Positions 1-12,399 are shown, counted from the first letter of the stretch. The stretch: DNA of 64,000 nt from Palaemon carinicauda (GCF_036898095.1 NC_090765.1:34502276-34566275); one strand, 5' to 3'. The notes: a model not told the origin generated them from the letters alone. Numbers and translations are program-made.

Positions 1-295
1 CTCAACTATACAGCGAACTTTTCGGGGAGCCAGCTGTGTCCCTGCCACCCCCCTGACATGGCATCGCTCGACGGTCCGGCAATGCTCCTCAACATGACAT
101 TACAATTAATGGAGGAGACTCAAGATGAATACGAAAGGAAAATGAGAGAGGGCGGACACCACACAGAGGAAGGTGGTAGCCATCTTGAGAGACTTCGCAG
201 CGTGATTCAAGATTTACACTCTCTGTCAGATGGCTTCGTTAAACCAACGCCCAGGAGCAGAGTACGTCATACAACTCGAAAGCCTACTACAAAAA
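1..295 (+). CDS. C-type lectin gene, upstream coding exon (5' partial)
   Basis: The reading frame is open from base 1, so the exon starts to the left of the window. It encodes a hydrophilic helical stretch ([29 protein letters not shown]), then a basic Thr/Arg/Lys-rich tail. A good donor (GTACGT) follows base 295 and leaves one base of a split codon. This phase fits exactly the acceptor at 5789, giving a Lys codon across the junction, so the segment is the region N-terminal to the lectin domain. The in-frame ATG at 58 may be internal. No signal peptide is visible, and one would be expected further upstream. The coding call rests on frame, donor and phase match; the function of this N-terminal part is unknown. 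Confidence 0.7.
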
Positions 296-805
<510 letters not shown>

Positions 806-821
806 AATTAATTTACTTTAA

Positions 822-1470
822 CACCGTTACAGCAATGGCCACTCGGTAGAGCGCATACCTTCGCCTATATCATAGTAAATCACAAGAAAGGTAATTGAAT
901 TGTGCACATTTTGGCACTAGTTTCATCCAAATCTGTTAGAAATTGACCACGATATAGCGGCCGCCCCAAAATAAAAGACTTTTTTACCTTTTCGTGACCT
1001 TGACCTTGATCACGTTTTATATCACAAGATAGGCAACTAAATTATACACATTTTTGCAATACTTTCATGCAAAAATTACCACGATACAGTAAAAAAAGTT
1101 TTTTACCTTTACGTGACCATGACCTTGATGATGCTGTATATCATAAGGCAGGCAAATAAATTATACACATTTTGTCATTGGTTTCATGCAAATCAGATAA
1201 AAATTGACCACGATATAGCAAAAAATACGTTTTTGACATTTTCGTTACCTTGACCTTCGACCTCATCACTCCCAAAATCTAATCAAATTGCCCTTGGATG
1301 ATGTCCAATCATCCCACCATATTTCATGAGATTCTGTCAAATAGTTTTTGAGTTATGCGAATCACAAACACAAATAAAATAAATAAATAAATAAATACAC
1401 TCATATCAAAACACAACCTTCACAGAAACGAAGTTGACTAAGGTGATAAGGAAGTGAAAATCACAAAGGT
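822..1470 (+). repeat. SINE-like dispersed repeat with ~120-bp internal repeats
   Basis: The block starts with a tRNA-like stretch (actcggtagagcgcatacc). It continues as about three degenerate ~120-bp units containing gaccttgacctt and ttatacacatttt. It ends with gagttatgcgaatcaca, an AAAT run and a tail resembling aaccttc..cgaagttg. A related tail occurs at 5490-5735. Similar gaccttgacctt repeats are widespread in marine invertebrates. Class assignment is inference. Confidence 0.55.
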
Positions 1471-1511
1471 AAAGTTATCAAAGCTTCCAAGATAAAGTAG
1501 TTAACAAAAAA

Positions 1512-1853
1512 AGTATTTAGTTATCTAAAACGTCAGAGTGCAACCTTCTTTGTAGCATTACTATAAGGACCAACCACTTCAAAAGCACTAGAATATTTCT
1601 TCTCGAGTCTCTTCTCTTTTGATACTTGGAAAACACATTGTTTATTCTACACTAGAGTACTAACTTTATCCACTCAAGATAATGTATTTAGTTTATCTAA
1701 AACGTCAGAGTACAACCTTCTTTGTGGCATTACTATAAAGACCAACCATTTCAAAAGCACTAGAACATTGCTTCTCGAGTCTCTTCTCTTTTGATACTTA
1801 GAATACACATTGTTTATTCTACACTACAGTATTTACTTTATTCACATAAGATA
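1512..1853. repeat. tandem duplication of ~171 bp
   Basis: Two adjacent copies (1512-1682 and 1683-1853) share long identical blocks such as ctcgagtctcttctcttttg and aaaacgtcagagt, with scattered substitutions. No coding potential is visible. It lies in a lectin intron. Confidence 0.85.
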
Positions 1854-2103
1854 AGGCTTCTGATAACCTTAAACATTAAGTGTACTTCATATGCAACACT
1901 ATCACATTGTCAGATCAGTCTCTCACATACGTGTTTTGTGGCATCACTCAACATCCCAAGAGATGAAGTATAGTATACTGATAAACTGTGTCTTGCTCCA
2001 GAATCTACCGTCTTTCGTGTGTATTAGTGTAACTAAAGTCTCAAGATCCCACGATAAAGGAACTGTTTCGGGTACATTAGGAGCCACTGAACAAGAGGTA
2101 CAA

Positions 2104-2275
2104 GATGCACGTATTGCAACAGTAGCAGATGCGATACAAGATACAGGTATTGCAATAGCAGCAGATGTGATACAAGATACAGGTACTGCCATAGTAACAG
2201 ATGCAATACAAGATACAGGTATTGCAACAGTAAAAGGTGCGATACACGATACACGTATTGCAACAGTAGCTGGCA
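2104..2275 (+). repeat. 36-bp tandem repeat, about five units
   Basis: The repeats are built on gatgcaatacaagatacagg plus tattgcaacagta. Because 36 is a multiple of 3, one forward frame stays open (1891-2292) and reads as a 12-residue repeat containing DAIQDTGIATVA. It stops in an A-rich run just before the long open frame that begins at 2279. It could be intronic or a decayed coding repeat. Confidence 0.75.
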
Positions 2276-2510
2276 TAAAAAAGAAAAGATGAAACTGGAG
2301 AAATTAGAAATGAATCCTATGATGCTGTTCAACGTTCTTCCATTGAACACTCCCTTCATACGAACAGTGTAAATGGCAATAGATTATCAACCCTAATTAA
2401 ACGACAAGCGAAGAAAGACAGCCCACATGGAAACAAGTACGCCACTAAGAAACCACTCCCTAAAATTTTAAGCCTTCTGGACAGCATATTGAATTTTCAT
2501 TCTGGTGTAG

Positions 2511-3494
2511 AGCAAACTAATGTTACAACGAACGCAACTCAAGAGGAGAGTGATTTAATCTCAATGAATGACATTCTCACAAACAGCTCTGACTCGACTG
2601 GAGTTTGGGACGACGTTTTCAAGGTGGTGACATTCAAGATTTCCAAAGATTCTTTTTCGAAATTGTTTTTTCCTGATGACGCAAGCACGAAAAGCAACGT
2701 GTCAGATAATGATGTATCTATAATAAACCCTCTGAGGGAGAGTTATCCTCCGCCAGGGTTTGGGCAGTCTTCCCTTCGGAGGGAGAGCTTCCTTTCGCCA
2801 GGCTCTGTTCAGCTGTTTTCTCGTTTTCGAGGAGATTTGCCAAGGGCGGAGGTAAAGACGGAGAAAATTGGTCATCCTAAAGAAATAAAAAAGGAGAGAA
2901 GTTCCAAAACCAAAGTAAAAAATGAAAGACTTGAAGTAAATGAGAAAATTCTTCAGTCAAAATTTGATAAAAGGGATGAAACGAAAAACAACGATAAAAA
3001 GAATATTACGGATATCCTGAAATATATGACCAAACTGATCGATGAGTTCACTGGAGAAGCAAGACATCAAAAACTACCAATCACAACAATTTCTCCCTTA
3101 GATATGGAAGAAATACTAAAACAAATGCAACTGTCAATCGATTTGGCACTGGGCAGAACACCGAACAGTGTAAGTAGGAACCTCATAGGACCTGAATCAT
3201 CAGCAAAACGCGAGCATAGAGATATGCAGACGATTATAAACGAGATGGATAAACTATTAAAATTTGAGGGAGTCAATTCTTCAAAGGCACCTTCCTCCAG
3301 AAAGGATTTTCAAAACGTCTTTGATCAAATGGAAGAAGTGATTAAGGAACATAAAAGATCTATAAACACTGAAGTATCGAGATATTCGCTAAACAGGGAG
3401 CGAAGAAGTCTAGAAGAACAGAAACGCAAAAATCATTTGGCTCTAAAATTGGTTTTGCCGAAAACGAATTATGGTGCTTTACTGAATTTTAAAG
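2511..3494 (+). CDS. candidate internal exon of the lectin gene, Lys/Ser-rich helical region
   Basis: An open frame from 2279 to 3514 is far longer than expected in AT-rich DNA. A pyrimidine-rich acceptor (tctggtgtag) ends at 2510 and a donor (aaag/gtaata) follows 3494. The exon bounded this way is 984 bp (328 codons) and phase 1 on both sides. It would therefore fit between the exon ending at 295 and the one starting at 5789 without breaking frame. The translation has several N-glycosylation sequons (NVT, NAT, NSS, NIT) and four related helical motifs: DILKYMTKLIDEF, DMEEILKQMQLSI, DMQTIINEMDKLL and DFQNVFDQMEEVI. These resemble the helix in the upstream exon. Coding-like sequence also runs upstream of 2511, so the true acceptor may lie further left. 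No known domain is recognised. It may be alternatively spliced or a decayed exon. Confidence 0.45.
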
Positions 3495-3729
3495 GTAATA
3501 CAAAATTGTTTTGATATTCAGTCAGCTAAAGGAACTTCCATAAACCCATTTGGTACCCTTAATCAAAATCAAATATTCTTCTTTCTTGGTTTTATCCAAA
3601 ATATTATATTTCAAATATGAAAATCCTCTTTCTCAATTTTATCCTACTTATTTTTCAAATTAGTTAATTCTCATAATATATATTTTATCAGGATTTTTTT
3701 CCTTCTGGACAAACATTTCCATCATCATC

Positions 3730-3730
<1 letters not shown>

Positions 3731-3814
<84 letters not shown>
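3731..3814. repeat. (TAA)n microsatellite
   Basis: An uninterrupted AAT trinucleotide run preceded by a short ATC run, in a lectin intron. Confidence 0.97.
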
Positions 3815-3815
<1 letters not shown>

Positions 3816-4644
3816 CTCTTCAAATTGAACCATATCTACTTTAAGGGGACCTCAGACAGCAAAATTACTAGTAAATATTAAGTGCATCGTCAAAAAGTCC
3901 CTGTCCCGAGAGAAGCTCCGGGCAATCTAAAGAAGAAGAAGAATTCAAATTGTTCACTGAAGTCACAGTTAATTCTCATGAAAATATATATTTCATCAGG
4001 ATCTTTTCCTTCTTCTGAACAAAGCTAATGGGTCTCATATCTGAAAGTGACCTGACTGATAAAAGATTTGTTACACAAATAACAATTTATCTCTAGATAA
4101 CCTAATCTATCGTGTACAATCAAACATTTTGGTCGTGTACAATCAAACATTTTGGTCCCTATGACTGGTCAAGTACTGATAACCGTTCACCCCATGTCAC
4201 TTTTAGACTATTAATTCGATGAATAACTCAAAGAACCTAACATTCCTACAATATCCAAGTTGTCCTTTAATAAAAAAGAAAAACTCTATATCTAAATATT
4301 TCTTAAACATGGACCATTCTATCATTTGAGATACGAAGAGTATGTCTTCGTATAGTGGAAACTCGGTCTATAACAAGACTTAAAATCCTTTCTTTCATAA
4401 TTTGTGTAGCATCTGTTTGGAAATTCAACCCCTCTGAGCATTGGAAGGTTTTGAAAGATAGCATCTCAGGGTTGGCCATGTCAGAAAATCTCCTTCAAAC
4501 TTAAAAAGGGTTGGTCCATCTTATTCTGGGATATTCACCTCATATTTGGGAGGCTCTGAACACAAATCTTATTGATAGAATAGCACCCAAGGCTCTCCAC
4601 ATAATGTATAGTTCGTCTCTTGTTTTCATCTTGAAATCACCAGA
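3815..4644. other. lectin intron, no recognised feature
   Basis: AT-rich sequence with a small direct repeat (gtgtacaatcaaacattttgg, twice near 4112-4155). No exon-like or RNA gene signal is visible. Confidence 0.5.
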
Positions 4645-4769
4645 CTGTGATTGTTTACACACACAGCAAACCAACCTAGTATCGGTGGCCCAGAGTAGTA
4701 CGGCTTTCCTGATCATGGCGGTACACAAACTTTCACCATGTTAAGGTATACCCCCACTCAGAAAGACAA

Positions 4770-4772
<3 letters not shown>
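4645..4772 (+). repeat. dispersed repeat, partial copy
   Basis: It aligns with 12900-13045 through cagcaaaccaacc, ggtggccc, gctttgctgatcatgg-like and caccatgtt..ggtat..cactcagaaag. It is followed directly by a TA microsatellite (4775-4850). Both copies lie in introns of the same gene. The family is not identified. Confidence 0.7.
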
Positions 4773-4774
<2 letters not shown>

Positions 4775-4829
<55 letters not shown>

Positions 4830-4850
4830 GTACCGGTATATATATATATA
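4775..4850. repeat. (TA)n microsatellite
   Basis: Interrupted TA run abutting the dispersed repeat at 4645-4772. Confidence 0.95.
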
Positions 4851-5489
4851 AAGTTTGACCCTTTCAATACCTACCTAGTGTATACCTCTTACACTCTAGT
4901 TCGTATAGTTTTAACTGAAGTTTCCAGAACATGGAATTCTCTTTTCCAGATTTCCAGAATAATCGACCTGATACTGTTTCAACACACAGATCTGTTAGCA
5001 CTTGAAGGATGAAGTCCAATGATAAATTTTCCTTCAGGAGGCGAGAGACTAAAGCTTTTCAAGTTAACTTCTACATCAAGTGAATTTTTTTTCATCATTA
5101 ATTAACCACAAGTATCAAAGTACCTTATAAATCCCTCAGTTTCAGCAATATATAAATTAGTTTTTATGACCTAACATTCCTCTACCTCTCCCATATAAAG
5201 GTGAGTACAGGATATTTAAAAGATAAGAAACCTGTAATTTCCCCCAAATCATCTTAATCAACTAAATGCGTAAATGTAACAAAATTTAATTTTTTATTTT
5301 TTTTCCCACTAATAACTTATCACTAACTTCTCAAAATTACTTCTCATGAACACAATGACCGCAAACTCAAGACAGTTGACTCCATATATAAATAGAAAAG
5401 CACTGAGCGCAGACCTCCGCCACTTAAGCGTATTTCTCGAAACCAGATTGCCTCTCCCAGAATCAATTTACATCGTAGGCGTATTTGAA
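4851..5489. other. lectin intron, no recognised feature
   Basis: AT-rich, with no convincing coding or repeat signal. Confidence 0.4.
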
Positions 5490-5735
5490 GTCTGTGTGAC
5501 AACCATGTGCGTACTTGGGATTAAGGTTAGGGTTAATTCGGTCAACCATTTGCTCCACTTTGACCTTTGACCTAGGACTTTAAAATTCAATCACTTCCAA
5601 GTCTGAACATAATTAATCAATAAATGTTTCACTACTCTATGAGTAAAATTGTGGCCAGGAAGTTGTTCACAAACAAACAGACAAAAAGAAGCGAAAACAT
5701 AACCTCTCCCCAACTTCGTTAGCGGAAGTAATTAA
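5490..5735 (+). repeat. SINE-like dispersed repeat (gaccttgacc family)
   Basis: It contains ctttgacctttgacctagg, an ACAAACAAACAGAC stretch and the ending ctccccaacttcgttagcgg. It is related to the tail of the repeat at 822-1470. Confidence 0.5.
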
Positions 5736-5788
5736 TTTACAAACATATAGTTTAACATTTTTCATTTACTCAATCTTCCCTTCTACAG

Positions 5789-5900
5789 AGCCCAACCAGG
5801 ACCCTTGCACAGAGCCTTTCGTAGATGTCGCTTACAAAGTATGCATCCTCCCTGTCTTCGATCGCCAACTTTCATGGCATGACGCACACCAATACTGCAA
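5789..5900 (+). CDS. C-type lectin domain, first exon
   Basis: It is bounded by the acceptor ttcccttctacag and the donor gtaagt. It starts phase 1, matching the exon ending at 295 (or 3494), and ends phase 2. It encodes the beginning of a long-form C-type lectin domain: a Cys pair (QDPC and YKVC) forming the N-terminal disulphide typical of long-form domains, then LSWHDAHQYC, the usual W-x-x-A-x-x-x-C helix with the first core Cys. The product is probably secreted or surface-attached and, by family, involved in carbohydrate or pathogen recognition; the ligand cannot be read. Confidence 0.9.
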
Positions 5901-5966
5901 GTAAGTATTTCATATTTACTATTTTTCAGGGATCGGTAGTAACCAAACCTTGGGGTAATGGATAGT

Positions 5967-8900
5967 TTCAGAAAGTGATGTTTTCAATTCAAGTTTGTTG
6001 AGAGTTGAGAAAGACGTGTTTTCAATTCAAGTTTGTTGAGAGTTGAGAAAGACGTGTTTTCAATTCAAGTTTGTTGAAGGTTTAGAAAGACGTGTTTTCA
6101 ATTCAAGTTTGTTGAAGGTTTAGAAAGACGTGTTTTCAATTAAGTTTAGTTAAGGTTCAGAAAGACATGTTTTCAATTCAAGTTTGTTGAAGGTTTAGAA
6201 AGACGTGTTTTCAATTAAATTTAATTAAGGTTCAGAAAGACGTCTTTTCAATTCAAGTTTGTTGAGAGTTGAGAAAGACGTGTTTTCAATTAAGTTTGTT
6301 GAGAGTTGAGAAAGACATGTTTTCAATTCAAGTTTGTTGAAGGTTTAGAAAGACGTGTTTTCAATTCAAGTTAGTTGAAGGTTTAGAAAGACGTGTTTTC
6401 AATTAAGTTTAGTTAAGGTTCAGAAAGACATGTTTTCAATTCAAGTTTGTTGAAGGTTTAGAAAGACGTGTTTTCAATTAAATTTAGTTAAGGTTCAGAA
6501 AGACGTCTTTTCAATTCAAGTTTGTTGAGAGTTGAGAAAGACGTGTTTTCAATTCAAGTTTGTTGAGAGTTGAGAAAGACATGTTTTCAATTCAAGTTTG
6601 TTGAAGGTTTAGAAAGACGTGTTTTCAATTAAATTTAGTTAAGGTTCAGAAAGACATGTTTTCAATTCAAGTTTGTTGAAGGTTTAGAAAGACGTGTCTT
6701 CAATTCAAGTTTGTTGAAGGTTTAGAAAGACGTGTTTTCAATTAAGTTTAGTTAAGGTTCAGAAAGACATGTTTTCAATTCAAGTTTGTTGAAGGTTTAG
6801 AAAGACGTGTTTTCAATTAAGTTTAGTTAAGGTTCAGAAAGACATGTTTTCAATTCAAGTTTGTTGAAGGTTTAGAAAGACGTGTTTTCAATTAAGTTTA
6901 GTTAAGGTTCAGAAAGACATGTTTTCAATTCAAGTTTGTTGAAGGTTTAGAAAGACGTGTTTTCAATTAAATTTAGTTAAGGTTCAGAAAGACGTCTTTT
7001 CAATTCAAGTTTGTTGAGAGTTGAGAAAGACGTGTTTTCAATTCAAGTTTGTTGAGAGTTGAGAAAGACATGTTTTCAATTCAAGTTTGTTGAAGGTTTA
7101 GAAAGACGTGTTTTCAATTCAAGTTTGTTGAAGGTTTAGAAAGACGTGTTTTCAATTAAGTTTAGTTAAGGTTCAGAAAGACATGTTTTCAATTCAAGTT
7201 TGTTGAAGGTTTAGAAAGACGTGTTTTCAATTAAATTTAGTTAAGGTTCAGAAAGACGTCTTTTCAATTCAAGTTTGTTGAGAGTTGAGAAAGACGTGTT
7301 TTCAATTCAAGTTTGTTGAGAGTTGAGAAAGACATGTTTTCAATTCAAGTTTGTTGAAGGTTTAGAAAGACGTGTTTTCAATTCAAGTTTGTTGAAGGTT
7401 TAGAAAGACGTGTTTTCAATTAAATTTAGTTAAGGTTCAGAAAGACATGTTTTCAATTCAAGTTTGTTGAAGGTTTAGAAAGACGTGTTTTCAATTCAAG
7501 TTTGTTGAAGGTTTAGAAAGACGTGTTTTCAATTAAGTTTAGTTAAGGTTCAGAAAGACGTGTTTTCAATTCAAGTTTGTTGAAGGTTTAGAAAGACGTG
7601 TTTTCAATTAAGTTTAGTTAAGGTTCAGAAAGACATGTTTTCAATTCAAGTTTGTTGAAGGTTTAGAAAGACGTGTTTTCAATTAAGTTTAGTTAAGGTT
7701 CAGAAAGACATGTTTTCAATTCAAGTTTGTTGAAGGTTTAGAAAGACGTGTTTTCAATTCAAGTTTGTTGAAGGTTTAGAAGGACGTGTTTTCAATTCAA
7801 GTTTGTTGAAGGTTTAGAAAGACGTGTTTTCAATTAAGTTTAGTTAAGGTTCAGAAAGAGGTCTTTTCAATTCAAGTTTGTTGAAGGTTTAGAAAGACGT
7901 GTTTTCAATTAAATTTAATTAAGGTTCAGAAAGACGTCTTTTCAATTCAAGTTTGTTGAGAGTTGAGAAAGACGTGTTTTCAATTCAAGTTTGTTGAGAG
8001 TTGAGAAAGACATGTTTTCAATTCAAGTTTGTTGAAGGTTTAGAAAGACGTGTTTTCAATTCAAGTTTGTTGAAGGTTTAGAAAGACGTGTTTTCAATTG
8101 AGTTTAGTTAAGGTTCAGAAAGACATGTTTTCAATTCAAGTTTGTTGAAGGTTTAGAAAGACGTGTTTTCAATTAAATTTAGTTAAGGTTCAGAAAGACA
8201 TGTTTTCAATTCAAGTTTGTTGAAGGTTTAGAAAGACGTGTTTTCAATTCAAGTTTGTTGAAGGTTTAGAAAGACGTGTTTTCAATTAAGTTTAGTTAAG
8301 GTTCAGAAAGACATGTTTTCAATTCAAGTTTGTTGAAGGTTTAGAAAGACGTGTTTTCAATTAAATTTAGTTAAGGTTCAGAAAGACATGTTTTCAATTC
8401 AAGTTTGTTGAAGGTTTAGAAAGACGTGTTTTCAATTAAATTTAGTTAAGGTTCAGAAAGACGTCTTTTCAATTCAAGTTTGTTGAGAGTTGAGAAAGAC
8501 GTGTTTTCAATTCAAGTTTGTTGAGAGTTGAGAAAGACATGTTTTCAATTCAAGTTTGTTGAAGGTTTAGAAAGACGTGTTTTCAATTCAAGTTTGTTGA
8601 AGGTTTAGAAAGACGTGTTTTCAATTAAGTTTAATTAAGGTTCAGAAAGACGTCTTTTCAATTCAAGTTTGTTGAAGGTTTAGAAAGACGTGTTTTCAAT
8701 TAAATTTAATTAAGGTTCAGAAAGACGTCTTTTCAATTCAAGTTTGTTGAGAGTTGAGAAAGACGTGTTTTCAATTCAAGTTTGTTGAGAGTTGAGAAAG
8801 ACATGTTTTCAATTCAAGTTTGTTGAAGGTTTAGAAAGACGTGTTTTCAATTCAAGTTTGTTGAAGGTTTAGAAAGACGTGTTTTCAATTAAGTTTAATT

Positions 8901-10600
8901 AAGGTTCAGAAAGACGTCTTTTCAATTCAAGTTTGTTGAAGGTTTAGAAAGACGTGTTTTCAATTAAATTTAATTAAGGTTCAGAAAGACGTCTTTTCAA
9001 TTCAAGTTTGTTGAGAGTTGAGAAAGACGTGTTTTCAATTCAAGTTTGTTGAGAGTTGAGAAAGACATGTTTTCAATTCAAGTTTGTTGAAGGTTTAGAA
9101 AGACGTGTTTTCAATTCAAGTTTGTTGAAGGTTTAGAAAGACGTGTTTTCAATTAAGTTTAGTTAAGGTTCAGAAAGACATGTTTTCAATTCAAGTTTGT
9201 TGAAGGTTTAGAAAGACGTGTTTTCAATTAAATTTAATTAAGGTTCAGAAAGACGTCTTTTCAATTCAAGTTTGTTGAGAGTTGAGAAAGACGTGTTTTC
9301 AATTCAAGTTTGTTGAGAGTTGAGAAAGACATGTTTTCAATTCAAGTTTGTTGAAGGTTTAGAAAGACGTGTTTTCAATTCAAGTTTGTTGAAGGTTTAG
9401 AAAGACGTGTTTTCAATTGAGTTTAGTTAAGGTTCAGAAAGACATGTTTTCAATTCAAGTTTGTTGAAGGTTTAGAAAGACGTGTTTTCAATTCAAGTTT
9501 GTTGAAGGTTTAGAAAGACGTGTTTTCAATTAAGTTTAGTTAAGGTTCAGAAAGACATGTTTTCAATTCAAGTTTGTTGAAGGTTTAGAAAGACGTGTTT
9601 TCAATTAAATTTAATCAAGGTTCAGAAAGACGTCTTTTCAATTCAAGTTTGTTGAGAGTTGAGAAAGACGTGTTTTCAATTCAAGTTTGTTGAGAGTTGA
9701 GAAAGACATGTTTTCAATTCAAGTTTGTTGAAGGTTTAGAAAGACGTGTTTTCAATTCAAGTTTGTTGAAGGTTTAGAAAGACGTGTTTTCAATTAAGTT
9801 TAGTTAAGGTTCAGAAAGACATGTTTTCAATTCAAGTTTGTTGAAGGTTTAGAAAGACGTGTTTTCAATTAAGTTTAGTTAAGGTTCAGAAAGACATGTT
9901 TTCAATTCAAGTTTGTTGAAGGTTTAGAAAGACGTGTTTTCAATTAAGTTTAGTTAAGGTTCAGAAAGACATGTTTTCAATTCAAGTTTGTTGAAGGTTT
10001 AGAAAGACGTGTTTTCAATTAAATTTAATCAAGGTTCAGAAAGACGTCTTTTCAATTCAAGTTTGTTGAGAGTTGAGAAAGACGTGTTTTCAATTCAAGT
10101 TTGTTGAGAGTTGAGAAAGACATGTTTTCAATTCAAGTTTGTTGAAGGTTTAGAAAGACGTGTTTTCAATTCAAGTTTGTTGAAGGTTTAGAAAGACGTG
10201 TTTTCAATTAAATTTAGTTAAGGTTCAGAAAGACATGTTTTCAATTCAAGTTTGTTGAAGGTTTAGAAAGACGTGTCTTCAATTCAAGTTTGTTGAAGGT
10301 TTAGAAAGACGTGTTTTCAATTAAGTTTAGTTAAGGTTCAGAAAGACATGTTTTCAATTCAAGTTTGTTGAAGGTTTAGAAAGACGTGTTTTCAATTAAG
10401 TTTAGTTAAGGTTCAGAAAGACATGTTTTCAATTCAAGTTTGTTGAAGGTTTAGAAAGACGTGTTTTCAATTAAGTTTAGTTAAGGTTCAGAAAGACATG
10501 TTTTCAATTCAAGTTTGTTGAAGGTTTAGAAAGACGTGTTTTCAATTAAATTTAGTTAAGGTTCGGAAAGACGTTTTTTCAATTCAAGTTAGTTGAAGGA
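5967..10600. repeat. 4.6-kb minisatellite of 37/38-bp units, ~120 copies
   Basis: The array is built from at least three unit types. All share gac[g/a]tgttttcaatt, then either caagtttgttgagagttgag, caagtttgttgaaggtttag (38 bp) or aagtttagttaaggttcag (37 bp). The variants recur in ordered multi-unit blocks, for example gacgtc / gacgtg / gacatg starts in sequence, so there is higher-order structure. It fills most of the intron between the CTLD exons at 5789-5900 and 13684-13769. It has no spacers and no coding potential. Confidence 0.97.
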
Positions 10601-10764
10601 AGGAACTGGGATTAACGAAAAAGATGATCTATTCTCACTTAATTTCTACCTTTCTAATTGCATACATCTGACTCGTTCAGAAAAGTGTAGGATTACTAGG
10701 ATGAATTGTAAGAACACTGTAAAATGACAAATGATCTCACAAATCTACAGTGACAAATTATTAT
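10601..10764. other. intron flank of minisatellite
   Basis: AT-rich unique-looking sequence; nothing recognised. Confidence 0.4.
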
Positions 10765-10865
10765 TACTTGCTAAGCTACAATCCTAGTTGGTAAAGCAGG
10801 ATGCTATAAGCCAAGGGGCTCCCACAGGGAAAATAGCCCAGTGAGGAAAGGAAACGAGGAACATT
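10765..10865. repeat. dispersed repeat
   Basis: A block reading acttgctaagctacaatcct, aagcaggatgctataagcc, gggctcccacagggaaaata and gcccagtgaggaaagg. A degenerate relative of its start (atgctaagctgcaaccc) is at 15765-15800. This motif looks like an abundant shrimp interspersed repeat, a judgement from memory that a genome-wide count would test. Confidence 0.5.
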
Positions 10866-11283
10866 CTGCATTCCAAGGTCGATGAAAATGTCATAAATCT
10901 TTTGCTATATGAGATTAAACAACCTTATATGATGATATGAAAAGAAACACGTTACAATTAACATTACAGTGAATTTGTAAGGCAGATTACACTGGTACCT
11001 CCTTTACATTTTTCTGATTGATTGATTAATATCAAACTGTCAGGACTGCAACAATGATTCAATAATAAGCAAACATTCTCAGAATTAAAGGGGGGGAGGC
11101 TCAGAATATAAATAACTGCATGTCACCTATGCAATTTATATATCTTTTAAGTCATAGGAAATGGATAATTCGTCTAATAAAGAAAATGATGGATAGCATT
11201 GGTTATCAAATTGAACATTTAACACATGACGAATGTGGATTAAATTTTTTAAAATCCTTTGCTTATGTTTATATTGCCTAACC
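10866..11283. other. lectin intron, nothing recognised
   Basis: AT-rich. A short TGATTGATTGATTAATA stretch near 11024 may be a very small LINE 3' tail remnant. Confidence 0.3.
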
Positions 11284-11503
11284 ATGGGTAGCCGACGAGG
11301 TAACGTCCCTGACCGGCAAACGCCAGACAGGGGTTCGAGTCCCGCTCAAACTCTTTAGTTCCTTTGGTCGCTGCAACCTTACCATCCTAGTAAGCTAAGG
11401 ATGAGGGGTTTGGGGGAGCCTATAGGTCTATCTGCTAAGTCATCAGCAGCCATTGACTGGCTCTCCTTGGTCCTCGCTTTGGTGGAGAGGGGGCTTGAAC
11501 GCT

Positions 11504-11590
<87 letters not shown>

Positions 11591-11690
11591 CAGTCTCTAG
11601 GGCATTGTCCTACTTGCTAGGCCTATGTCACTATGCCTTGCCTCTGCCATTCATTAGCGACCTTTTAACCTGTAAGCCTTTAAATACAGA
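11284..11690 (+). mobile_element. tRNA-derived SINE with internal TA microsatellite
   Basis: The first ~70 bp is a tRNA-like head with a Pol III B box (ggttcgagtcccgctc) and an A-box-like stretch (tagccgacgaggtaacg). The body (ccattgactggctctcctt ... ggcattgtcctacttgctag) is split by a TA run (11508-11587). The head recurs at 25644-25690 and 48915-48984. The acceptor stem does not pair properly, so it is not a functional tRNA gene. It lies in the sense direction in the lectin intron. Confidence 0.75.
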
Positions 11691-12254
11691 TTAGTGGAAA
11701 GAACATTCGAATTGTCTTAAAATCCTTTTAGTAAAAAAACAAATTATTGGCAAATATATCTACGCATACGTGTGCTTAAGTTTGTAATAGTAAACGGGTG
11801 TCATGGATGAAAAGGGTTCACATTGATTAGTACAAATATCTGATTTTGGCACAAATATATAAAGCCAAGTCGAAATAAACTTATAATTTTCCTTGATAAC
11901 CAGATACAGAGACTCACGATACCAATCATCTAGTTTGACGACCATAGAAAGAGAATATTAAGAATATTGATAAACACTACTTATATGGTAGGATCAAATA
12001 CTTTTAATACCTTAAGGTATATAACCTCTTGAACACTTCTATATTGCCTTTAAGGTCTCTATATACAGAAAATGAAGATGCAGAAGCCCTTGGGATGGAT
12101 AGCTTATTGCCTAACCAAGGGGGATAAGAAAAATAAAATGAGGAAGTTTAACCCAAAAGGAACTAGACCAGCCTTCTGAGATAAGAAAGGTTGTAGGAGT
12201 GAGGAAGAACTTACTATAAGATTTTGCTTCCCAATATTACAAAGCTTTCGAATT

Positions 12255-12255
<1 letters not shown>
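11691..12255. other. lectin intron, nothing recognised
   Basis: AT-rich. No exon with splice signals or conserved coding is seen. Confidence 0.4.

Positions 12256-12321
<66 letters not shown>
12256..12321. repeat. (GA)n microsatellite
   Basis: Pure GA run. Confidence 0.97.
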
Positions 12322-12323
<2 letters not shown>

Positions 12324-12396
12324 AAAGTTTTACGTTCATCCGCAGGCTCCATTTTGCTCTTAGGGCGAATTAGTTCAAACGTTTAGTTTTTATAAT

Positions 12397-12399
<3 letters not shown>

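Noticed and set aside
1891..2292. Protein-coding gene on the + strand (133 codons) or its - strand counterpart
   Set aside because: The open frame results mainly from the 36-bp repeat; no start context or known domain. It is kept only as possible decayed exon context.
5967..10600. CRISPR-like regular array
   Set aside because: Units are contiguous 37-38-bp repeats with no unique spacers, in a eukaryotic intron. It is a minisatellite.
11284..11356. Functional tRNA gene
   Set aside because: B-box and A-box-like sequences exist, but the acceptor stem does not pair, and the same sequence recurs as a repeat head with a SINE body.
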